From the NCBI RefSeq assembly GCF_031195445.1, contig NZ_CP133480.1:2968501-3032500 (forward strand): a DNA stretch of 64,000 bases, read 5' to 3'. The position numbers were made by a program, and so were the translations under genes. Of this stretch, positions 18,276 through 28,100 are shown in pieces (position 1 is the first letter of the stretch; each line of letters begins with the position of its first letter). A model generated the notes under the pieces. That model saw nothing but the letters and a program-made list of their open reading frames with translations, ran no database searches and was not told where the DNA came from. This DNA comes from Acuticoccus sp. MNP-M23 (GTDB taxonomy: Bacteria > Pseudomonadota > Alphaproteobacteria > Rhizobiales > Amorphaceae).

Positions 18276-19526
18276 ATGAGCTTGAAGACCAAACTGGCCG
18301 CAGCGGCCATGGGTGCCGCGCTGATGTCATCCCCCGCCTTCGCGGTGGAGATCGAATACTGGCAATATTATTTCGAGGGGCGGGTCGACGCCATCGACCA
18401 GCTGATCGAGAAGTTCGAGGCGGAACACCCGGACATCACCGTCAAGCACACCCACTTCCCCTATGCGCAATATCGCACCAAGGTGGCCGCCGCAGTGCTG
18501 GCCGGCGAGGGGCCGGACGTTGTGCAGCTCTACTATGGCTGGCTGCCCGACTTTCTGGACGCCGGCCTGCTTCAGCCGATCCCGCAAAGCGTGATCGATC
18601 CCGCCGAAGTGGACGCCGACTTCTTCCCCATCGTCCAGAAGATGAAGGTGGACGGCCAGTATTACGGCATCCCCACCGCAGTGCGCTCGCTCGCCATGTT
18701 CTACAACAAGGACCTGTTCGAGAAGGCCGGGCTCGACCCGGAAACACCGCCGGCCACCTACGACGCGCTGGTGGAGGCGGCGACCGCAGTCTCCGAGCGG
18801 GACGCGGCCGGCAACCTGCTGGTTGCGGGGATCACTGCAACGCCGGTGGCGCAGGACGCGCATCTGTGGCGTGAGGTCTATATCCGCCAGCAAGGCGGCG
18901 CGCCCTATTCGGACGACGGCAAGACCGTCACCTACAACACCCCCGAGGGGCTGGCGGCGCTGAAGAACTACACCGACATGTTCATGGAGAACAAAGCCAC
19001 CGACTACGGCTTCATGAACGAATCGCAGGCCTCCTTTGCAGCCCAGCGCGCCGGCATCCTCATCGACGGTTCGTTCCGCATCGGCGCGGTGCAGAAGATG
19101 GACGGCCTCAACTGGGGCGTGGCACCGCTGCCGACCCAGAACGGCATCAGCTCCAACTATGCGTCCTACTGGGTCAACGGCATCACCCGCGGCACCGAGG
19201 GCGAGGCGCTGGCGGCCTCCGCAGAGTTCCTGAAGTTCATTTCCAGCCCCGACGCCATGCAGCTGTGGCTCGAAGTTGTCGGCGAGCTTCCGGCCCGTCC
19301 GGCAGTGGCGCAGACCGAGGAAAACCTTGCCGATCCGGTCTACGGGCCGTTCCTTTCGGGGCTTGAGGGCGCGCAGACCACGCAGTTCGTCAACGAATCC
19401 GAACAGCGGCAGATCTGGCTCGACATGATCGACCGGATCAACATTGCCGGCGTTTCGGTGGAAGACTCGCTGGCTGCCGCCGCCGACGCCGAGCAGAAGC
19501 TGCTCGACGACTACTACGCCAAATAG
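18276..19526 (+). CDS. ABC transporter substrate-binding protein (carbohydrate family 1)
   Basis: Periplasmic binding protein of the MalE/UgpB type, 416 aa. A signal peptide ends SSPAFA (residue 24). The mature protein begins VEIEYWQYYFEGR and shows the family pattern LIEKFEAEHPDITV, AAAVLAGEGPDVVQLYYGWL, YGIPTAVRSLAMFYNKDLFEKAGL. It has many aromatic residues near the expected ligand cleft. GGAG lies eight bases before the ATG at 18276. Neighbouring enzymes (SIS, ArgH-like lyase) suggest a nitrogen-containing or acidic sugar-like ligand; this is inference. Confidence 0.93.
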   Translation: MSLKTKLAAAAMGAALMSSPAFAVEIEYWQYYFEGRVDAIDQLIEKFEAEHPDITVKHTHFPYAQYRTKVAAAVLAGEGPDVVQLYYGWLPDFLDAGLLQPIPQSVIDPAEVDADFFPIVQKMKVDGQYYGIPTAVRSLAMFYNKDLFEKAGLDPETPPATYDALVEAATAVSERDAAGNLLVAGITATPVAQDAHLWREVYIRQQGGAPYSDDGKTVTYNTPEGLAALKNYTDMFMENKATDYGFMNESQASFAAQRAGILIDGSFRIGAVQKMDGLNWGVAPLPTQNGISSNYASYWVNGITRGTEGEALAASAEFLKFISSPDAMQLWLEVVGELPARPAVAQTEENLADPVYGPFLSGLEGAQTTQFVNESEQRQIWLDMIDRINIAGVSVEDSLAAAADAEQKLLDDYYAK

Positions 19527-19533
19527 CGGCTTC

Positions 19534-19558
19534 GGCCCGGCGGTACCCCCGCCGGGCC
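19534..19558 (+). other. Intercistronic hairpin after the binding-protein gene
   Basis: A perfect 10-bp GC stem (19534-19543 with 19549-19558) with a 5-nt loop and no T-run lies between the binding-protein and first permease genes. In ABC operons such hairpins commonly protect the upstream message from 3' decay and so raise binding-protein output relative to the permeases; that role here is inferred. Confidence 0.6.
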
Positions 19559-19576
19559 ACCGAGGGTGAGGATGCC

Positions 19577-20470
19577 ATGCGCTTGACCGAAAACATGACC
19601 GTCAACCAGAAACAGGCGCTCACCGCCTGGATCTTTCTGGCCGTGCCGGTGATCTTTTTCGTGGTGGTGCGGTTCTGGCCGACCGCCCAGTCGGCCTACA
19701 TCTCGCTCACCGAATGGAAGTTCTTCGGCGAAGCCACCTTCATCGGCCTCGACAATTACGCCAAGATGTTTGCCGACCCGGTGTTCTGGACCGTGTTCGC
19801 CAACACCTTCGAATATCTCGCGATCGGCCTGCCGGTCAGCCTCGTCATCTCCTTCACCGTCGCCTATTTTCTCGACAAGGTCCGCTTCGGCCACGGTCTT
19901 ATCCGCGCGCTGTATTTCGTCCCGTACCTCACCACCGCGGTGGCGATGGCCTGGGTCTGGCGCTGGTTCTACGAGCCGTTCCCCATCGGCCTTTTCAACG
20001 ACGTGCTCCTCTCCCTCGGCCTCCCGCAGCAACCGTTCCTGCGCTCGATGGAGCAGTCGCTGCCCTCGGTGCTGGCGCCTGCGGTGTGGGCGGGGCTCGG
20101 CTTCCAGGTCATCATTTTTCTCGCGGGCCTGCGCGCCATTCCGGACACCTATTATGAGGCCGCGAGGATCGACGGCGTCGGCCCGTGGACGATCCTGTGG
20201 TCGATCACGCTGCCGCTCCTGCGCCCGACGTTGCTCTTCCTCATCGTGATCTCGTCCATCGGCTTCCTGCGCATCTTCGATCAGGTGTTCAACATGACGG
20301 TGGACGGGCAGGGGGGGCCGCTGAACGCCACCCGCCCACTGGTGCTCAACATCTACAACTCCGCCTTCGTCCAGTACGACATGGGCTATGCGACGGCGCA
20401 GACGATGGTGCTGTTCGTGGTCCTCCTCATCATCACCGTGATCCAGCTCCGTCTCCTGAGGTCGAAATGA
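19577..20470 (+). CDS. ABC sugar transporter permease, MalF type
   Basis: Inner-membrane permease of 297 aa with about six TM helices. The cytoplasmic EAA loop is EAARIDGVGPWTILWSITLPLLRP (about residues 194-217), which contacts the ATPase. The N-terminus is short (TM1 at about 14-32), as in most MalF homologues other than E. coli MalF. Its stop overlaps the next permease start (ATGA). Confidence 0.93.
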   Translation: MRLTENMTVNQKQALTAWIFLAVPVIFFVVVRFWPTAQSAYISLTEWKFFGEATFIGLDNYAKMFADPVFWTVFANTFEYLAIGLPVSLVISFTVAYFLDKVRFGHGLIRALYFVPYLTTAVAMAWVWRWFYEPFPIGLFNDVLLSLGLPQQPFLRSMEQSLPSVLAPAVWAGLGFQVIIFLAGLRAIPDTYYEAARIDGVGPWTILWSITLPLLRPTLLFLIVISSIGFLRIFDQVFNMTVDGQGGPLNATRPLVLNIYNSAFVQYDMGYATAQTMVLFVVLLIITVIQLRLLRSK

Positions 20471-21300
20471 CCGCCTTGCAGCGCGCCAACGTGCGCCCCG
20501 GCCGCATCCTCGTTTGGACTCTGCTTTTCCTCGGCGGTGTCCTGATGGTGATGCCGTTCTTCTTCATGATCTCCACATCGCTGAAGACGCCCGACCAGGT
20601 CTACGACCTTCGCTTCATCCCCGCCCGCCCGACCCTCGCCAACTACGAGGAGCTGCTTCAGGACGCGCGGTTCAAGGACTGGTTCATCAACTCGCTGATC
20701 ACCTCCACCCTGGTGACGGCGTCCGTCCTCTTCTTCGACAGTCTCGTCGGCTACACCCTCGCCAAGTTCAAGTTCCGCGGGCGCGGCCTCGTCTTCGTCG
20801 CGATTCTCTCGACCTTGATGATCCCCACCGAGATGCTGGTGATCCCCTGGTACGTGATGAGCGCAGCGCTCGGATGGACCGATACGCTCTGGGGCATCAT
20901 GTTCCCCGGTCTCATCACGGGGTTCGGCGTCTTCCTGATGCGCCAGTTCTTCGGCACCGTGCCGGACGAGCTGATCGACGCCGCGCGGATCGACGGCCTC
21001 TCCGAATTTCGCATCTGGTGGGAGATTGCGCTGCCGCTGGTGGCGCCGGCGCTCTCCGCGCTCGCCATCTTCACGTTTCTGGGCAACTGGACGGCGTTCC
21101 TGTGGCCGCTGATCGTGACGTCCGATTCCCACCTCTTCACCGTGCCGGTGGGCCTGTCGTCCTTTGCCAGCGAGAACCTCACCCGCTGGGAAATGGTGAT
21201 GACGGGCGCGGCAGTTTCCACCATCCCGACGCTGATCGTCTTCATCGTCTTCCAGAAATACATCATCCGGGGCGTCGTCCTCTCCGGACTGAAAGGCTGA
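20467..21300 (+). CDS. ABC sugar transporter permease, MalG type
   Basis: Second inner-membrane permease, 277 aa, six predicted TM helices. The EAA-type loop is IDAARIDGLSEFRIWWEIALPLV, and the C-terminus IIRGVVLSGLKG is typical of MalG-family permeases. The ATG at 20467 overlaps the preceding stop by 4 nt, so translation is coupled. The lyase gene starts 1 nt after its stop. Confidence 0.94.
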   Translation: MTALQRANVRPGRILVWTLLFLGGVLMVMPFFFMISTSLKTPDQVYDLRFIPARPTLANYEELLQDARFKDWFINSLITSTLVTASVLFFDSLVGYTLAKFKFRGRGLVFVAILSTLMIPTEMLVIPWYVMSAALGWTDTLWGIMFPGLITGFGVFLMRQFFGTVPDELIDAARIDGLSEFRIWWEIALPLVAPALSALAIFTFLGNWTAFLWPLIVTSDSHLFTVPVGLSSFASENLTRWEMVMTGAAVSTIPTLIVFIVFQKYIIRGVVLSGLKG

Positions 21301-21301
21301 C

Positions 21302-22819
21302 ATGACCGCCCGTCCGTCCGACACCGACACCACCTCCTTTCCGGACCCGGTCTATGCCCGCACCGTGCTGGCGCCGATCTACGAGAACGCGAAGACGGTG
21401 TTCGGCGAACCGCTGATGCGCATCAACCGCGCGCACTGCGTGATGCTGGCCGAAACGCAGGTGCTTTGCCGAGCCGAAGCTGCCCGCATCGCAGCGGCCC
21501 TCTGCCAGATCGAAGCGTCCGACATTCTCGCCCCGTCCGACTATACCGGCGAGCATGAGGACCTGTTCTTCGAGGTCGAAGCTGCGTTGAAGGCCGAGCT
21601 TGGGGCCGAGCTTGGCGGCAAGCTTCACACCGCCAGAAGCCGCAACGACCTCGATCACGCGATCTTCCGCGTCCGCCTCAAGAGCGTGATCGACACGCTT
21701 CTGGCCAAGGCGCGGGCGAGCGCGCACGCGATGCTCGATGCCGCAAGAGCCGGCAAGACGGAGATCATCGTCGCCTACACCCACGGCCAGCCCGCCCAGC
21801 CCACCACCTACGGCCACTATCTGTCCGGGGCGCTGGAAACGCTGCTGCGCGACATCGAGCGGCTGGAGGCGGCCCGTGCCATCGTCGACCTGTCGCCCAT
21901 GGGCGCCGCCGCAATCACCACCACCGGCTTTCCCATCGACCGTGCGCGGATGGCGGACCTCCTCGGCTTTGCCGCGCCCACGCGCAATTCCTACGCGTCG
22001 ATTGCCGGGGTCGACTATGTGACCGCCAGCTATTCGGCCATATCGCTGATGATGATCCACCTCGGCCGGCTGGTGCAGGACCTCCAATACTGGACGGCGT
22101 TCGAGGTGGGGCAGCTTTATGTTGCCAACAGCCTGGTGCAGATCTCCTCCATCATGCCGCAAAAGCGCAATCCGGTGCCCATCGAGCACATGCGGCACCT
22201 GGCCTCCACCGCATCGGGACAGGCCGAGACCATGGTGCGCACCATGCACAACACCCCGTTCACCGACATGAACGACAGCGAGAGCGTGGCACAGGCCGCC
22301 GGCCTCATCGCATTCGAGACGGCGGGTCGCGTGGTCGACCTCCTCGCCGCCGTCCTCGAAGCTGCGCGCGTGGAACCGGCGAACGTGCGCCGCAACATCG
22401 ACCGCTCGTGCATCACCATCACCGAACTTGCCGACACGCTGGTGCGCGAGGAGGGCCTTTCCTTCCGCGATGCGCACGAGATTGCGGCAACCGTGTCACG
22501 CGCGGTGGTCGCCCGAGGCAGCGTCCTCAGCGGCGGCTTCTCCGCCTTCAAGGCCGCCTTCGAGGATCATACGGGGCGCGCGCCGGGGCTGGATGCGAGT
22601 GCGTTCCGCGCTGCCGTATCGCCGGAGCATTTCGTGGCGGTGCGCGAGCGGTTCGGCGGGCCGGGCCCGGCTGCAATGGAAGAGGCGCTGGCCCACTACG
22701 GCAGGGCGCTGGCTGCAATGGACGAAGCGGCGGCGGCCCATGCCGCCCACGAGAAGGAGGCCGCAGCGCGCCTCTCGGCAGCGTTCGATGCGCTCGCCGC
22801 AACGGCTGCGGTGGAGTAG
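21302..22819 (+). CDS. Argininosuccinate lyase-family C-N lyase inside the ABC operon
   Basis: Aspartase/fumarase superfamily enzyme, 505 aa, closest in pattern to argininosuccinate lyase. It keeps GKLHTARSRNDLD (about 102-114), THGQPAQPTTYGH (catalytic His region, about 160-172) and the flexible signature loop SSIMPQKRNPVPIEH (about 281-295). ArgH usually has GSSxMPQKKN, so SSIMPQKRN is a slight variant. Members release fumarate by breaking a C-N bond. Its position between the permease and ATPase genes, rather than in arginine genes, suggests a catabolic substrate (an N-succinyl-type or other amino-dicarboxylate compound) and not arginine synthesis. That is inference; a true ArgH role cannot be excluded. 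Confidence 0.85.
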   Translation: MTARPSDTDTTSFPDPVYARTVLAPIYENAKTVFGEPLMRINRAHCVMLAETQVLCRAEAARIAAALCQIEASDILAPSDYTGEHEDLFFEVEAALKAELGAELGGKLHTARSRNDLDHAIFRVRLKSVIDTLLAKARASAHAMLDAARAGKTEIIVAYTHGQPAQPTTYGHYLSGALETLLRDIERLEAARAIVDLSPMGAAAITTTGFPIDRARMADLLGFAAPTRNSYASIAGVDYVTASYSAISLMMIHLGRLVQDLQYWTAFEVGQLYVANSLVQISSIMPQKRNPVPIEHMRHLASTASGQAETMVRTMHNTPFTDMNDSESVAQAAGLIAFETAGRVVDLLAAVLEAARVEPANVRRNIDRSCITITELADTLVREEGLSFRDAHEIAATVSRAVVARGSVLSGGFSAFKAAFEDHTGRAPGLDASAFRAAVSPEHFVAVRERFGGPGPAAMEEALAHYGRALAAMDEAAAAHAAHEKEAAARLSAAFDALAATAAVE

Positions 22820-22822
22820 GAC

Positions 22823-23896
22823 ATGGCGAGCGTTTCAATCCGCAATCTCACCAAGCGTTTCGACGATGTGGAGGTGCTGCACGGCATCGACCTCGATATT
22901 GCGCACGGCGAGTTCATCGTCCTGGTCGGCCCGTCCGGCTGCGGCAAGTCCACCACGCTTCGGATGCTGGCGGGCCTCGAAGACGTGTCCGCCGGCGAAA
23001 TCCGCATCGGCGACAAGGTGGTCAACAACCTGGAGCCCAAAGCGCGCAACATCGCCATGGTGTTTCAGAACTACGCCATCTACCCGCACATGTCGGTGGA
23101 GAAGAATATCGGCTTCGGCCTTCGCACCGCAAAGCTGCCGCGTGCCGACAAGGCCAAACGCATCCGCGAAACCGCGGACCTACTGGAGCTGACGCCGCTT
23201 CTGGACCGGCGGCCCTCGCAGCTTTCCGGCGGGCAGCGCCAGCGCGTTGCCATCGGCCGCGCCATGGTGCGCGACCCCGCCGTCTTCCTGTTCGATGAGC
23301 CGCTCTCCAACCTCGATGCGCAGCTCCGCGCCCAGATGCGCCTTGAGGTGAAGCGGCTCCATCAGCGGCTCGGCGCCACCATCGTTTTCGTCACCCACGA
23401 CCAGGTGGAGGCGATGACGCTGGCAGACCGGATCGCCATCATGCGCGATGGCCGGATCGAACAGCTTGGCACGCCGGACGAACTCTACCGCACGCCGGTC
23501 AACACCTTTGTCGCCCAGTTCGTCGGCAGCCCGTCCATGAATCTGGTGCCCGGCACGATTGGCGCCGACGGCACGGTGCGGCTCGACGGGATCGACGGGT
23601 TTGCCGCCCCCTTTGCGGGCACCACCGGCGCGGGTGAGGTGATCGTGGGGCTCAGGCCGGACGAGCTGCGCGTCGGCGCGCCGGAGGGCGGGCACGCCAT
23701 CCGCGGGACCGTGGAAATTGTGGAGCGGCTTGGCCACGACGCGCTGGTCTACCTCAAGGCCGGCGGCCAGACGCTGATTGCCAAGGCCGAGGCACAGCCG
23801 GGGCTCGATGCCGGTGCCGACGTCACCGTCTCTGCGCCGGCCAGCGCGCTTTACCTGTTCGACCGCGCGAGCGGGCAGGCCCTGCCTGCGGGTTGA
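22823..23896 (+). CDS. ABC transporter ATP-binding protein, MalK/UgpC type
   Basis: Sugar-importer ATPase of 357 aa. Walker A is GPSGCGKST (about 38-46), Q-loop FQNYAIYPHMSV, signature LSGGQRQRVAIGRAMVR, Walker B VFLFDEPLSNLD, and H-loop FVTHDQVEAMTLAD. A C-terminal TOBE regulatory region (about 240-350) contains GLRPDELRVG. It starts 3 nt after the lyase stop and completes the binding protein / two permeases / ATPase set. Confidence 0.96.
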   Translation: MASVSIRNLTKRFDDVEVLHGIDLDIAHGEFIVLVGPSGCGKSTTLRMLAGLEDVSAGEIRIGDKVVNNLEPKARNIAMVFQNYAIYPHMSVEKNIGFGLRTAKLPRADKAKRIRETADLLELTPLLDRRPSQLSGGQRQRVAIGRAMVRDPAVFLFDEPLSNLDAQLRAQMRLEVKRLHQRLGATIVFVTHDQVEAMTLADRIAIMRDGRIEQLGTPDELYRTPVNTFVAQFVGSPSMNLVPGTIGADGTVRLDGIDGFAAPFAGTTGAGEVIVGLRPDELRVGAPEGGHAIRGTVEIVERLGHDALVYLKAGGQTLIAKAEAQPGLDAGADVTVSAPASALYLFDRASGQALPAG

Positions 23897-23948
23897 TCCG
23901 CGGTTCGGCATCAAAACCGGCACCGCTCAAAATATATTCGGGAAGAGA

Positions 23949-25151
23949 ATGGACAGGCACCTCATCGCGTTCGCGTCGCACTCCCACAGCCGCCGTGCGT
24001 CCTTGCGCACGGTGCTGCGCGAGGTTGTGCGCGCGGGCGCCATTTCCCGCGCCGAACTTGCCCGCCGCACGGGCCTTTCCAAGCAGACCATGTCGGAAAT
24101 CGTTCGCGACCTTCTGGAAGAGGACTGGCTGCGCGAGATTGGCCAGCAGCGCGGCAATGTCGGCCGCAGTGCCACCAACTATGAGCTGAACCGCAATCGC
24201 GCCTACGTGTGGGGCGGCGATCTGGGCGGCACCAGCCTGCGGCTCGCCATTTCGGATCTCACCGGCCATATCCTGGCCGAATGCACCGTGCCCACTGCCG
24301 TTGGCGGTGGCCACGACATCATCGACCAGATTGTCGATCTGGTGCGGGGGCTCGTGCGCGAAAGCGGCGTTGAGATGGCGCAGGTGGCGTGCGGTGCGCT
24401 CGGCGTGCCGGGCTCCTACGACAGGCAGCGCTGCCGGCTCAGTCTCGTCACCAATATTGCGGGGCTCGATGCGTTCGATTTCGAGGACGCGCTCAGCGAA
24501 GCCATGGGCATGACGGTTTTTGTGGAGAACGACGTCACGCTGGCGGCCACCGGCGAACTCCACCGCGGCAACAAGCGGCTGACCGGCACGTTTGCCTTTC
24601 TGGCGATGGGGACGGGCGTTGGCCTCGGCATCGTTTCAGATGGGCAGATCGTGCGCGGTGCGCGCGGTGGGGCCGGCGAAATCGCGTGGCTGCCGCTGGG
24701 CGGAGACCCGTTCGACAGCCGCAATTTTCGAGCCGGTACGCTGGAAAACGCAGTGTCCAGCAGTGCCATCGTGGCGCGTTACACGGCCATGGGCGGCTCT
24801 GAGGGCACCGTGCGCGAAATCTTCGACCGCTATAATGCGGGCGAGGATGCCGCGCGGCGAGTGCTGGAGGAAACGGCGCGGATGCTGGCGGTCGCGATTG
24901 TGGCAATCCACGCGATCCTCGACCCCGAGGTGGTCGTCTTCGGCGGCAGCATCGGCACGCGTCCGGAGCTGATTGCGCTGGTGCGCGCGCAGCTGGCCGG
25001 CTGCATGGAAACGCCGATCGGCATCGAGGCGAGCCAGCTTGGCGGGAGGGCCGGCCAGTTCGGCGCCATCGCCATCGCGGTCAACCATTTTCAGGAAACG
25101 CTGTTCGAGGACGCGGCGGCGGTTGCTGCACGGCAGGACGAACGCACCTAG
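23949..25151 (+). CDS. ROK-family transcriptional regulator
   Basis: 400-aa NagC/XylR-type regulator. An N-terminal winged helix-turn-helix (RAELARRTGLSKQTMSEIVRDLLEE, about 35-59) is joined to a ROK sugar-kinase-like domain with GGDLGGTSLRLA (about 88), the VENDVTLAATGE catalytic-like Asp region and LAMGTGVGLGIV. The usual zinc motif of ROK proteins (CxCGxxGCxE) is absent: the corresponding stretch GEIAWLPLGGDPFDSRNF has no Cys. It lies 52 nt after the ATPase gene with a GGAAGAG RBS and most likely regulates the upstream operon with the imported ligand or a product as effector. Confidence 0.92.
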   Translation: MDRHLIAFASHSHSRRASLRTVLREVVRAGAISRAELARRTGLSKQTMSEIVRDLLEEDWLREIGQQRGNVGRSATNYELNRNRAYVWGGDLGGTSLRLAISDLTGHILAECTVPTAVGGGHDIIDQIVDLVRGLVRESGVEMAQVACGALGVPGSYDRQRCRLSLVTNIAGLDAFDFEDALSEAMGMTVFVENDVTLAATGELHRGNKRLTGTFAFLAMGTGVGLGIVSDGQIVRGARGGAGEIAWLPLGGDPFDSRNFRAGTLENAVSSSAIVARYTAMGGSEGTVREIFDRYNAGEDAARRVLEETARMLAVAIVAIHAILDPEVVVFGGSIGTRPELIALVRAQLAGCMETPIGIEASQLGGRAGQFGAIAIAVNHFQETLFEDAAAVAARQDERT

Positions 25152-25176
25152 CAGACAACCGGCCGCCTGAGCGCCG

Positions 25177-28100
25177 TCACTTTGCCGTGGCGAGTTCTTG
25201 CGCTCGGCTCTGCGCCGTCTGCGGGTCCACGCCGAGGCGGCGCAGGAGTTCGGCACGGACGCTTTCGCGGTTCGCCTGCCGCGTCTCGTAGGTCGTCAGC
25301 GCGTCGTCCAGCGCACGCACCCGGCTGGCAAGGCTGGCGCCGGGACCCGGCGTTTCCGATTGCGCGGTCTGGACGTCAGGCGCGGTGCTGCGCTGGCTGC
25401 GGTCGCCCGATGGCGGTGCGGGCGGCACCGGCGGTGCCTCCGCGGGAGGGCCGTCCATGTCGAACGGTGCGGCCGCGTCGCTGCCGTCGATCAGATCGGC
25501 AATCCCGTCGGTTGGGTTTGCCGCGTTTGCATCCTCGTCAGGCGGGCTGGTGGCCTCCGGCGGGGACGCCGGCTCTTCGCCGGGCAGGGCGGGGTTGATG
25601 GCCTCGGCCTCCGCCTCCAGTTCGGCGTTCTGCGCTTCCACCGCCTCCACCTGACGCTCCAGCGCGCGCAGGCTCAACCAGCCGGCAATGGCCGAAACGT
25701 CGATGCTGCGCACCGGCTCTGCAACGGGCCCGGTAAAGCGGACGAGGGCCGAAACCGGCGTTTCATCCGGCGTTTGCTGAACCACCGTCCAGTCGCTCTG
25801 GAGCATGGATGCGGCAAGGTCGATCTTGGCGCTCGCGCGGGTCGTGACCGTTCCGCCGGGGAGCGCGGCCTCCTTTATGGTCACGGTTCCGTCGGCAATT
25901 GAGAACGGTACATCGAGCGCCGGCAGCGCAAGCGCGCCCGCCGCCAGATGCGCGGCAAAGGCTGCGGCCACATCGGCCTCGGATGGCGGCTCACCGGCGA
26001 CGGGTTCCGACAGCAGAGGGAACGGTGCGCCGTTGAAACCTTCGAGGCGAGCATCGCGAAGATGGAGTGAGCCTTCGCCCGCCAGCGAGCCGACGATGCC
26101 TGCAACCGTGTAGCCGGAACCGGACGCTTCCGCGGTGAGCGAGACGGAGCCGGTGGCGACAGGCGTTCCGTCCGGCGACGGCAGGAGGGGGCGGAGCGAG
26201 GCGTCATCCAGCGCGAGGGAGAATGCGATGTCGGCCGCAGCGCCGCGGCGGGTGATCTGCAATTGGCCCGTGGCGGTCCCGTCTGCCACCCGGCCGCGTG
26301 CGTTGCGCAGGCTCATGGCGGTATCGTTCACATCAAGGTCGAAGCTGGCATCGCGGACAGTCTGCTGGCCGACGGTCAGCGTCTCCGCGGTGATCCCGAG
26401 CGCAATGTCGGTACCGGACAGGAGCGGGCTGCCGAGCGCAGCGGTGGCCCACTTGCCGTCCCCGTTGGCGGACTTGGGGTCGCCCAGGAAGAGGCGCGCG
26501 ATGCCCGCAAGGTCCGCCTCGCTCAGCGCAAGGGTGCCGTCCACCGAAAGAGGCGCCGCAAAGGGATCGACGATCACATCTGCGGTGACGATCACACCGT
26601 CCACCGTGCCCTTGAGGCCGTCCAGTGCAATGCCGGCGCTTTCAGGGGCAAGGGTCGCCGCAACGTCGATCGTGCCGGACGCGGGCAGCGTGGTTCCGAG
26701 CGCATCGGCGAGCCCCGAGAGACCTGCTGCGGTGACGGCAAGGCGGCCCGTGGGGGCAAGGCCCGCACCGTTGGCAACGGTGCCGTCGAACACGGCATCG
26801 ATATCGAAGCCATCGAACGTCACGCGGCCGGCCAGTGCGTCCTCGGCGGTGGTGGCAAGGTTGACGGCAAGATGCGCGGGGCCTGCGCGTTCGGCGGCGT
26901 CGAGGCCGAACTGGCGCAGAAGGACAGCGCCGTTGTCGTTGCGCGCGTCGAGGGTCAGCTCGGACGGCAGCATTTTCCAGTTCGGGCCGGGGGCGGCGGA
27001 CAGTGCCTTCAGCGTCAACGTGGTGCCGCCAAGGGTGCCATCGAGGCCGAGGGAGAGGTCGGCCGTGCTGCCGCCCGGCTGGCCGGTGAGCGCAATGTCG
27101 AGATGGGCGGGTGCCAGCGCCGTCACCCGCGCTGCGAGAGCGCTGGCGCCGGTGTCGTTCGGCGCGAGTGCGCGGATCGCGGCAGCAAGCTGATTGCCGT
27201 CCTCCACATCCAGCGATCCTTCGATGACGCCGACGGGGTTGTCCCCGAGGTTGTTGATCTCGCCGCGGGCGAACAGGCGCGCGCCGGCAAGATTTTCCGC
27301 CGAGATGGCGTCGATCGTCAGCGCACCGCTGCGGTATGCGCCGTCGATGTTCAATGCTGCGCCTTCGACGCCGCCAATCATGAGCTGGTCGACGGAAAGG
27401 TCCATCAGCACTTCGGGCATGGTGTCGAGGGCAGCGCCAGTGGCCGCGAGCACGGCGGCAGCGTCCGCCACGTCGGCAATGTCGAGGCGGGGGGCGGTCA
27501 TCGCCACGTCGAGCACCGGCGCGCCATCTTTGCGGGCGTAGCTGGCGCGGCCGTTGGCGCGGGACTCGCCGATGCGCAGGGAAAGCCGCTGCGCCTCCAG
27601 CGTGTCTGCGGTGGCACGGATGTCGGCCTCCAGCAGCACCGGGTCCATCGGCCCACGGGCAAAGCGTGTGCCCGTCCACCATCTCGCCAGAAGTGCCGGC
27701 TGAGAGGCCGAGATCTTGACCGTGCCATCGAAGGCATCGGCAATCCGGCCCACGACATCCACCGTCGTGTCGCCGGGGAAGACGGCTTCGGCGCGGTTGA
27801 GGGCGATGGTGCCGCGCGCTGCCGAGGCTTCGGCCGACACGTCGCGGATCACCGAACCGCCGGCAAGCACCGTGTTGATGGCAAGCTCGATATCGAGCGG
27901 CACATCGGGCCATGCGGGGGCGGCAAGGGCCGCGCTGACGGGGGCGAGGTAGCGGGCAAGGAGGGGGACGATCTCGTCGGGCGACGGTGAGCCCGCGGGG
28001 GTGCCGCTGGCTCTGGCGGGCATCAAAGCGCGGGCCATGCGGTCAAGGTCGATCTGCCGGCCTTCCAGCGCGATGGCGACCGGATCGCTGCGGGTCAGCG

